Shown in pieces: positions 14,404 through 21,822 of a stretch of 35,940 nt of DNA. A program made the position numbers and the translations under genes. Numbering within the stretch: the stretch's first letter is position 1; each line of letters opens with the position of its first letter. Where the stretch lies: positions 1 to 35,940 of the forward strand of contig CAZSXU010000034.1 in the NCBI GenBank assembly GCA_964610505.1. Reading direction: 5' to 3'. The notes below the pieces were generated by a model. It did not search any database. It had not been told where the DNA came from and saw only the letters and a list, made by a program, of their open reading frames with translations. Source of the stretch: CAZSXU01 sp964610505 (GTDB lineage Bacteria; Arandabacterota; Arandabacteria; JAGLYR01).

Positions 14404-17400
14404 TATTTCAGCAGAACCATTCGTCGCGTTCGCGACTGGCCGTTCCAGGTAATCCGGTAGAAGTAGACGCCGCTTGCGACTTCCGTGCCTCTGTGGTCCG
14501 TTCCCTCCCACACGGCCCGATGGATTCCCGCTCCGAGGACTTCGTCCACAAGAGTTCTCACCCGGCGGCCCGTGGCGTCATAGACGCTGAGCGTCACCCT
14601 CAACGAGGAACGGCCTGCGGGAATCCCGTAGGTGACTTCAGTGACCGGGTTGAAGGGATTCGGAACGGCGGGTCCAAGAAGGAGCGACATGGGGACATCG
14701 GACCCGACCTCGGCCGTGGAGGTCGAAGCGCAACCCGTGTCCAGCGCGCCCACCAGACCACACCCGGTCGGCGAGTTCTCCGGAACACACGGCGAGTCCT
14801 CGTGAAGTCGATAGTCTCCTCCGCTCGCGTTGCAGAAGAGAGGATCGGCGGAGACGTTCCCGTCCAGGCCGTACTGATCCGCGATGCATCCGGTCCAGTC
14901 CCCTCCTGCGTTGCCGAAGATGTCCGAGCAGGAAACCGTCGCCGTCGCTCCATAGTAGCAGTGCACGGCCTGCCCATTGGTGGAATGGGAGATGATGCAA
15001 CGCTCCAGAGCAATGGACGACTGGGTGTAGTACGCATAGATGCCCGCCCCGGTGGAAGCGGCATTGGAGGTCAGGGTCGAGCTCCGGATCGTGGGGCAAG
15101 CATCCTTGGCCGCCAGCCCCCCGCCGTAGTCGGCCTCGTTGCCGGCGAAACAGCATCCGATGAAGACAGGCTGAGCGTTCTCGCAGTAGATTGCGCCCCC
15201 GGCGTTGTTCGGCCATACCAGGCCGGTCGCCAGACCGCCGGTCAACGTGAGTCCCTCGATCACCGTTGTGCTGTCCACCCCGACACAGGTCAGGATTCTT
15301 CCCAACCCGTCGGCGTTGATGATCACGTCGCTCGCCGAGGCGGATTCGCTTCTAAGGAGAACCCCGGACTTCATCTCGATTCCGTGTTCGAAGTAGGTGC
15401 CCGGCGCGACCAGAACGCTGTCGCCGGCCCAGGCGGAATCGATGCCCGCCTGGATCGTGGGCGCGTCCGCGGGAACGTGCCAGGCGCGGTTGCCGAAGAA
15501 CCCCTTTCCGAGCGCGCCGACCTGGCCGCAGCCGGGCGCGTCCAGACAAGGAGAGGAGACCTGAAGGTGGTAGTCGCCGCTTGCCGGGTCCTCGAACAGG
15601 GGATCGGCGGTGAAGTTGCCGTTGATGGTCCCGGAGTCCGCCACGCATCCCACCCAGTCTCCGCCCGCGTTGCCGTAGAGATCGCAGCAGCTGAGCGTCG
15701 CCGTTCCCGAGCTGTCACATCCGACCGCCTCACCCTGGGTACTGGAGGCGAGGATGGAACGTTGGATGACCGGGAGGGAGCCCCGGGAATGAACGCCTCC
15801 GCCGGTGGGCGCCGAGTTACCGACCAAGGTGCACGACTCGAGGCAAGGACGCGCGCTGCCGGCACAGAAGACGGCGCCGCCCACCTGGTCGGCCGTGTTG
15901 CCGTGGAAGACGCATCCGGTGAGCGTGGGGGAGGTTCCATCGCAGTAGACGGCGGCTCCCTGGAGCGCCCGCCCGCCCGTAATCGTGAGGTTCTCCAGAA
16001 TCGAGCCCGCGCCCTCGCCCGACTGAAACGCGAACGCACGGCCCTGTTCCTCGCAATCGATGACAACGGAATCCGGGCACCTGCTCCCGGAGCAAACCGT
16101 GAGGGCTTTTCCAAGAAAGTCCACGTCGCGATTTCCGGTGCCGACGTAGGTCCCGCTCGAGAGCTCTACGGTGTCGTACCAAGGAACACTGTCTACGGCC
16201 GCCTGGATCGTGGGGAAGTCGCCGCTCCCGTCCGGCCGGACCGTGTGGACGCCCGGGGGACAGCCGATGCCGAGAGCCCCGACGAGTGCCCCCATGGGGG
16301 CGTTCTGAGGGGCACACGGAGAATTCTCCTTCAGGTGGTAGTCTCCCTCCACTGTCGGGACGCTCCGGCAATCCGCGGGATCGCAGAAGCCCGGCGGAAC
16401 ATGCTGGTTGTACCAGGCCCAGTGGGTGGCCCCGGCTCCGGCGATTCCGTTGGAATCCACATCGCAGCCGCTGAAGTGAACCACAGGATCCCCCAGCAGG
16501 AAGAGATCGTCTCCGGATGTGTCGGCGCAGTTATACCAGAGGATCGAGGATTCGATCCAGAAGGAGACCCCGCCATCGTACTGCATGCCACCCCCGGTGG
16601 TTCCTGCACGGTTTCCGCTGATGGTGCAGCCGTCGATATGGGGTTCCGGGCCGTCGGCGGGCTCGAGCAAGATGCCGCCGCCCGAGGCCGAGCTGAAGTT
16701 GTCGACTACGGCGCAGTCTTCGATGATGGCCCCCGGCCCGCACGCGAGCCCACCGCCGCCGGAGCCCCGGCTCGCCGCGAGCGCCGAGTTTGCGGCGAGG
16801 GTCGTTCCCGAAAGGGTCGGCCAAACGGCAGGTCCCGCAGCGATGCCCCCGCCCGAGAGCTGGGCCGTATTATGCGTCACCGTACAGTCCGTGATCTCGG
16901 GGTGGGAGCTGTCGGCAAAGCACAGACCTCCCCCCGAGCCTCCGCTTGTGTTGTCCGCGATCGTGCAGTTGATGATGGCGACGGAGGCGGAATCGCAGAA
17001 AACGGCTCCACCGTCGCCGTCCGCGTGATTGTCGACGATCTTGCAGTTCTCGATTACGGTCCTGACTCCGGCGCAGTAGACGGCGCCCCCCCCGTTGTCC
17101 GGAGAAGTGCCCGAGACGTACCCATGCGTGAGTGTGATCCCGCGAACGCTCGATGCCAGTCCTTCGCCCGAGTGGAGGAAGAATGCCCGACCCAGGCCTT
17201 CGCAGTCGATGATGCAGAGATCGGGATCCCCACTCAAAGAGCAGACGCCGATCTCCTTGCCGAGAAAGTCGAGATCCCGGTTACCCGGACCGGCGTACGT
17301 TCCGTTCTCCAGCTCGATCGTGACACCGGCCGGGACCGAATCGATGGCCGCCTGGATGGTGGGATAGTCGCCCAGGCCGTCTGCCCGCACCCGAACCGTA

Positions 17401-18590
17401 CGGTTACCCGGGGTAATCCGCCGTATCATGCCTTCGTCACACGGATCGGGAGACCAGTAGAGCTCGTCCAGTGTATACCAGGCGTTCTGTGAGCCGCCCC
17501 AGCCATAGTTCATATGGTACTGGCACAGGCTGTCCGCCTCCCGCCATCCGTCACAGACGATTGCGTGGAAGGGGATGCCGTAGAGCATGGGACGGCGGGC
17601 GTTGATCTCGGACTTGATGATGTCGAACCAGTCTCCGAGCGAATGATCACACCGCTCCTCGAAATCGGTCACCGGCTCGTACAGGAAGAAATCGGTCAGA
17701 GCGGGTTCCACCATCAGGAACGTGCTGGCCGAACCACAGGCCCCGTAGTCCATTTCCAGAGCCACACCCGCCTCGTAGCTGAGCTCGGCCAGCGCCCCGT
17801 TCTCTTCGGGCGTGCACTCGTCGTAGCAAAAGTCGGGCATGTTTTCCCAGTCGTACGGGTCCTGGAAGAAGGCGGACAACTCGTCCCCGCTCGTGCTGCC
17901 TCCACAGGAATTGTCCCCGCTCCACATGTATGAGTGACTCCCACCCCCGCTGGGCGGCCAATCGTGGTACTTCATCACCTGGACCAGTGCCGTGGCGAGA
18001 CAGCCCACAACGCACCGCCCGCCGTCGCCCATCGGGCAAAGGTCGTTGAAGGGTTGTTCCTGGTGCCAGCGTGTTGTGAGGAGCGGGCCCATCTCGGTCA
18101 GCGGTGTTCTGAGCGAGCCGGCCAGGAGACGGTCCCACTGTCTCCGATGAACATCATCGAACCCCCCGTCCTTCCGCCCGCCCGGTCTTGCATCGAGGCT
18201 ACCGTACTCCTTCCTGAAAGCCGAAAGGCGGTTTCGAAGGATGTCTCGAATCATCTGCACCATTCCCCCGGTGTCGCCGACGTTGAACTTGCACTCGTCC
18301 GAGTAGGCTTTGATCGGGGGAAGCTGCCTGAGGATGGGGACGACCACGAAGCCGGCGGGGTCGATTGAATAAACGCGAGCCAGCAGCCGGTCACCGTCCA
18401 GGAGCTCTTCGACAACGGAAACGGAAGGATCGGAAACACCCGCCCAGGAACCGGTCTGGCTCACGATGTGCCGGAGCCAGTTCTCGCAAGCTTGTTCCAT
18501 CTCGGATTCGGAAACCCGCTCGCATCGGCCGGTGGGAGTGATGGTGAGAAGCACCAGCAGGGCCAGGGTGGGCACGGCAGCGTACCGCAT
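14403..18590 (-). CDS. Secreted C10-family cysteine protease with three beta-helix modules and C-terminal sorting-type domain
   Basis: Large exported protein, 1395 aa. The last readable codon is Lys1395 (RRMVLLK) followed by TA plus the first N, almost certainly TAA or TAG. Seen: signal peptide (1-23); a streptopain-type propeptide (about 25-120); the C10 peptidase domain with catalytic Cys197 in VVGCLATALVQVMKYHDWP, catalytic His342 in HAIVCDGW and the NYGWGG motif; then three right-handed beta-helix modules starting near residues 400, 783 and 1036, each opening with a PTIQA-(AIDS/AVDS/GIDS) motif. A C-terminal module (about 1300-1395) has NPFNPVTEV and ASGVYFYRI, like FlgD/type-A sorting domains of the FCB group. 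The start at 18590 has GGAGAG six bases upstream. It probably degrades or binds extracellular polymers at the cell surface. Confidence 0.92.
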
Positions 18591-18660
18591 GGCTGCTCTC
18601 CGGTTCAGAAAAGGGTGATGGGGCTTTCTTCAACCTCGGCAACCCGTTGCGTCTGAATCT

Positions 18661-18688
18661 ATTATATCACAATTGAGCGGTATTACAA
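18661..18688 (-). promoter_or_regulatory. sigma-70-type promoter of the C10 protease gene
   Basis: On the minus strand, -10 TATAAT (18661-18666) is a perfect match, preceded by TGA as in an extended -10. A -35-like TTGTAA (18683-18688) lies 16 bp upstream. The predicted leader is about 64 nt. Confidence 0.65.
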
Positions 18689-18918
18689 GGGAGTAGGGTT
18701 CGGCGGCCGGTCAGGGCGAACGGAGCGGAGCGCCAGACGGCGCTCCGAGAAAGGTGAAAAGCGAAAGGTGACAGGTCACACTGCGCCGGAGGACCCTCAC
18801 CCTTGCTGCCGTCGCGTACTGCGCCGGCAGCCTTCCCTCTCCCGGTGGGAGAGGGAACTCCTTCGCCTTGTCGTGACCCCGCGCCTTGGATTCGACCCGC
18901 CATCCCGCAGGGGTGGGG
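18689..18918. other. Intergenic stretch with two small hairpins
   Basis: No gene is visible here. It contains CGGAGCGCC-agac-GGCGCTCCG (18726-18747, 9-bp perfect stem) and CCCTCTCCC-ggt-GGGAGAGGG (18835-18855, 9-bp perfect stem), plus the 9-mer GAAAGGTGA twice near 18750-18770. The hairpins look like short REP-type repeats. Confidence 0.5.
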
Positions 18919-19039
18919 TTGACGTATGGCATGGGCGTGGGCATAGTGTGTCGGCCGGGGCACACGGGGCCGATTCTAACAACCAACGTCAATATTTGCA
19001 AAGAGTTGCAGGATTCGTGTCCGGCCGGACACTTTTTTT
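18919..19039 (+). ncRNA. Possible small transcript with its own promoter and terminator
   Basis: TTGACG (18919-18924), a 17-bp spacer and CATAGT (18942-18947) form a moderate promoter. A strong intrinsic terminator follows at 19017-19039. Together they would give an RNA of about 85 nt starting near 18954. No start codon with a ribosome site is evident. It could equally be a decayed region with chance matches. Confidence 0.25.
19017..19039 (+). terminator. Intrinsic terminator, palindrome plus T7
   Basis: GTGTCCGGCCGGACAC (19017-19032) is a perfect 16-bp palindrome followed directly by seven T residues. It lies eleven bases before the promoter of the ankyrin gene, so it would shield that promoter from upstream plus-strand transcription. 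Confidence 0.65.
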
Positions 19040-19049
19040 GGCTCGGCCC

Positions 19050-19078
19050 TTGACATCGGACGCCTTTGGTGTGATATT
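19050..19078 (+). promoter_or_regulatory. sigma-70-type promoter of the ankyrin/MBL gene
   Basis: TTGACA (19050-19055, perfect), a 17-bp spacer and GATATT (19073-19078), with TG one base upstream as in an extended -10. The predicted start near 19085 leaves a leader of about 170 nt that contains a 9-bp hairpin at 19106-19128. Confidence 0.6.
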
Positions 19079-19102
19079 TGTCACATGAGACTCCTATCAC
19101 AC
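19070..19102. promoter_or_regulatory. CRP/FNR-type operator overlapping the -10
   Basis: TGTGA-TATTTG-TCACA (19070-19085) matches the CRP consensus TGTGA-N6-TCACA at all ten defined positions. It overlaps the -10 and the start site, a position that normally favours repression. GTGTGATA (19069-19076) is also repeated in inverted form as TATCACAC (19095-19102). Confidence 0.5.
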
Positions 19103-19105
19103 TTG

Positions 19106-19192
19106 GCTTCGAGGGTTTGCCTCGAAGCAGAGAATCAGAGAAGCAGAAAATGGAAAATGGATCTCGGAAAAGGGCGTTGGAGAAATCAACCC
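19106..19192 (+). repeat. Leader hairpin and purine-rich dispersed sequence, copy 2
   Basis: GCTTCGAGG (19106-19114) pairs with CCTCGAAGC (19120-19128) around a 5-nt loop. It is followed by a purine-rich stretch (AGAGAATCAGAGAAGCAG, then AATGGATCTCGGAAAAGGG) resembling the sequence at 13696-13749. Both lie in the untranslated leader of the ankyrin gene. Confidence 0.4.
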
Positions 19193-19256
19193 ATGCCGCC
19201 CCGCCATCTCTTTTCCGTTCTCTCTCCTCCGATTCGGACTGGAAGGGAGGCAAGTC

Positions 19257-21206
19257 ATGATGCGTGCTCTGGGAATATCGTTGGTCACGGCGATTGTTGC
19301 GTTGGCGATGGTTCTGCCGGCAGCGGCCGGAGAGATCCACGAAGCCATCAAGGCGGGCGACTTCGATCGGGTCGCGAAGATGCTGACGAAGGATCCGAGT
19401 CTGGTCAACGCGCCGGACGAGAGCGATCCGTACGACAGCCTGCCGCTCCATTTTGCCGCCATTCAGGGCGAGATCAAAATTGCCAAACTTCTGCTGAAGG
19501 CCGGGGCCGAAGTCGACTGTGGCGACAGCGATGAGAGTACGCCGCTCCATGTGGCGGCGCTCAATCACCATCCGGACATGGTCGCCTTTCTTCTGAAACA
19601 CGGAGCCGACATCAACCGCCGCGATAAGAACGGCGCGTACGCCCTCAGTTTCGCCGCCTCCGCCTCGGACACCATCATCGTCCAACAGCTCATCGACGCG
19701 GGATCGGATCTCAATTTCTTAAACAACCGCGGCCACACCTTGCTCCACTTCGCCGTTCGAGCGGGGCTCCGGGATCTGTTCGACCTCCTGATCGAACGCG
19801 GGTACGACATCAACGCCACGTCCAGAGAAAACGAGACGGTTGTCCGCTACGCGATCTCCCGCACGGGAGAGAGTTTCGTCGAAGAGCTGTTGGCCAAGGG
19901 CGCCGACCCCAATACGGCGGACGAACATGGATGGACGCCGCTCATCGCGGCGGCCTTCCGGGACTGCCCCGTGGCCGCGCAGGCGCTCATCAATCATGGA
20001 GCCGATGTCTCCCTCGCCAACAGCTGGGGCGGCACGGCGCTTCACGGGGCGGCCCGAAGCGGGAACGCGGAGATCGTAGGAATGTTGATCCAGAAGGGAG
20101 CGGACGTACGTGCAAAGACCGACGAAGGTGAAACGCCGATCGTCATGGCGGCGGACGCCGGCAATGCCGATGCGGTCAAGGCCCTGCTGGTGGCGGGCGC
20201 CGATGTGAATGACCTGTACAAGAGATTTGGATACACAACCCTCCATCTGGCCGCAATCAAAGGTTACGAAGACGTGGCGGAGCACCTTCTCAACTACGGG
20301 GCGAGCTGGGACAAGAGGGATGAAGCCGGAAGAACCGCGGTCGAGCTGGCGGCCCGCTATGGCCACGATAACGTCGTGAGTCTCCTTGCCGGGCGAGGGG
20401 CGAGCAGGCGGGGTTCGAACGTGAATGAGTGCACACTGGCAGCGTGGGAACGGCCGCCGAAGGGCGAGGCGGTTATCTGGTACCTCGGCCACAGTGGTTG
20501 GGCGGTCAAGACGGAGAAGAACTTCCTCATCTTCGACTACGCCAACCGAGATCGCGAGCCCCAGGCTCCAGGGCTCTGCAACGGATTCGTCAACTGCGAT
20601 GAACTGGCGGGCGAAAACGTGACCGTGTTCGCCACGCACGTGCACGGCGACCACTACGATCCGGCCATCTTCGACTGGCGAGAGAACCTCCCCGACGTCA
20701 CCTATGTGTTGGGGTGTCAGGATTCGGAGAAGTCCGACTATGTGTTCATGAAGGGCCGGGAGAAGAAGAAGATCAACGGCATGAAAGTGATGACGATCGA
20801 ATCCAACGATACCGGTGTCGGGTTCCTGATCTTTGTCGATGGAGTCACTCTCTTCCACGCCGGGGATCACGCCAATCGGCAGCGCGATTTTTCCGGGCCG
20901 TTTCAGGCGGAGATCAAGTACCTCGCAAAGATGGGAATCGAGCCCGACGTCGCCTTCATGCCCATTTCCGGGTGCGGGTTCGGCGACCAGGAAGCGGTGA
21001 AGATGGGGGTTCACTACACACTCGAGACGCTGAAGCCCAAAGTCTTCATCCCGATGCACGCGGGAAGCAACTCGTGGCGCTATCATGAATTCATTGCGGA
21101 CTGCCGCGACAAGTTCCCGGAAACTCGAATGGATGCACCCGTGAACCGGGGGGATCTGTTATACTACCGGGAAGGCGCGGTCGGCGATCGTCTGGCGCTT
21201 CGGTAG
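19257..21206 (+). CDS. Exported ankyrin-repeat / UlaG-like metallo-beta-lactamase fusion
   Basis: 649-aa protein. Seen: a signal peptide (ALGISLVTAIVALAMVLPAAAG, cut near residue 24); about eleven ankyrin repeats (24-383) with TPLH-type cores and GAD turns; then a metallo-beta-lactamase domain (about 395-649). That domain keeps the first metal motif HVHGDH (His461, His463, Asp465, His466), a later FHAGDH and the last-ligand region IPMHAG, so it looks catalytically competent. The pattern, with the metal motif in ATHVHGDHYDP and a YLGHSGWAV start, resembles UlaG-like and RomA-like hydrolases. The substrate is unknown; the ankyrin stack may bind a protein partner outside the cytoplasm. The start at 19257 follows GGGAGG by six bases; ATG at 19260 is equally possible. 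It has its own promoter and a hairpin after its stop, so it need not be in the downstream unit. Confidence 0.88.
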   Translation: MMRALGISLVTAIVALAMVLPAAAGEIHEAIKAGDFDRVAKMLTKDPSLVNAPDESDPYDSLPLHFAAIQGEIKIAKLLLKAGAEVDCGDSDESTPLHVAALNHHPDMVAFLLKHGADINRRDKNGAYALSFAASASDTIIVQQLIDAGSDLNFLNNRGHTLLHFAVRAGLRDLFDLLIERGYDINATSRENETVVRYAISRTGESFVEELLAKGADPNTADEHGWTPLIAAAFRDCPVAAQALINHGADVSLANSWGGTALHGAARSGNAEIVGMLIQKGADVRAKTDEGETPIVMAADAGNADAVKALLVAGADVNDLYKRFGYTTLHLAAIKGYEDVAEHLLNYGASWDKRDEAGRTAVELAARYGHDNVVSLLAGRGASRRGSNVNECTLAAWERPPKGEAVIWYLGHSGWAVKTEKNFLIFDYANRDREPQAPGLCNGFVNCDELAGENVTVFATHVHGDHYDPAIFDWRENLPDVTYVLGCQDSEKSDYVFMKGREKKKINGMKVMTIESNDTGVGFLIFVDGVTLFHAGDHANRQRDFSGPFQAEIKYLAKMGIEPDVAFMPISGCGFGDQEAVKMGVHYTLETLKPKVFIPMHAGSNSWRYHEFIADCRDKFPETRMDAPVNRGDLLYYREGAVGDRLALR

Positions 21207-21244
21207 CGGAGTGTTCTCGCAGACTCGGTGCGGTCATCCGTAGT

Positions 21245-21274
21245 GGGGGGATGAGAACAGGGGCTCATCTCCCC
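21245..21274 (+). terminator. Hairpin after the ankyrin/MBL gene
   Basis: GGGGGGATGAG (21245-21255) pairs with CTCATCTCCCC (21264-21274), 11 bp including one G-U pair, around an 8-nt loop. No T-run follows. The rest of 21207-21401 holds only a smaller hairpin (ACCCGC/GCGGGT, 21305-21323); I see no clear promoter or classical BlaI operator. Confidence 0.4.
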
Positions 21275-21401
21275 GCGTGCTGGGGCCATCTCCTTTGCCG
21301 AGTGACCCGCCCGGCGTGCGGGTGACCGTGACCGAGATGCGAGAGCCGAAGGGCGAGAACGGGGAGCAGTGACGGTCTTCACCAACGGGAGTTGAGGATT
21401 C

Positions 21402-21794
21402 ATGTCCAAGAAGCCACTCATCCACCAACTCAGCCGGCGCGAGCGACAGATCATGGACGTCGTGTATCAATTGGGAAGCGCGACGGCCGTGGACGTGGAA
21501 CAGCTGATTCCCAATGCCCCTGTGAACGCAACGGTGCGGAAAATGCTGAGGACGCTCGAAGAAAAGGGGTACCTGAAGCACAAGCGCGACGGAAAGCGTT
21601 TCGTCTACTCGCCGACGATCCCGACCGACAAGGCCCGGACGACGGCCATGGAACATCTCCTGGATACGTTCTTTCGAGGATCGGCGGCCCGTGCGGTCGT
21701 GGCTCTACTGGACCGGTCGAAATCGAATCTGTCGGACGATGAAAGGCGGATGATCATCGACCGGATCGAGGAGTCCCGAAGGAAGGGTCGGTAA
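21402..21794 (+). CDS. BlaI/MecI/CopY-family transcriptional repressor
   Basis: DNA-binding repressor of 130 aa, normal family length. Seen: an N-terminal winged helix-turn-helix (LSRRERQIMDVVYQLGSATAVDV, NATVRKMLRTLEEKGYLKHKRDGKRFVYSP) and a C-terminal dimerisation helix region (MEHLLDTFFRGSAARAVVALL ... SDDERRMIIDRI). GAGGA lies four to eight bases upstream of the ATG at 21402. In this family the partner BlaR1 protease triggers cleavage or release of the repressor. The M56 protease gene 28 bp downstream makes that the likely arrangement. Targets are probably its own operon and perhaps the neighbouring MBL genes (inference). Confidence 0.93.
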   Translation: MSKKPLIHQLSRRERQIMDVVYQLGSATAVDVEQLIPNAPVNATVRKMLRTLEEKGYLKHKRDGKRFVYSPTIPTDKARTTAMEHLLDTFFRGSAARAVVALLDRSKSNLSDDERRMIIDRIEESRRKGR

Positions 21795-21822
21795 ACCCGA
21801 CGGATCCCGAACATGGGGGCGG

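Noticed and set aside
14493..17492. 999-codon open frame antisense to the beta-helix part of the C10 protease
   Set aside because: Explained by codon bias of the sense gene; the product is low-complexity Arg/Gly/Ala/Val-rich and has no signal or domain.
13785..18590. A single 1601-aa protein spanning the protease and the SnoaL-like domain
   Set aside because: The junction is 100 N; the protease ends in its normal C-terminal module followed by TA-N, so the fusion is an artefact.
21301..21330. BlaI operator upstream of the repressor gene
   Set aside because: Only a GC-rich 6-bp hairpin is found; no TACA..TGTA or similar dyad typical of the family could be supported.
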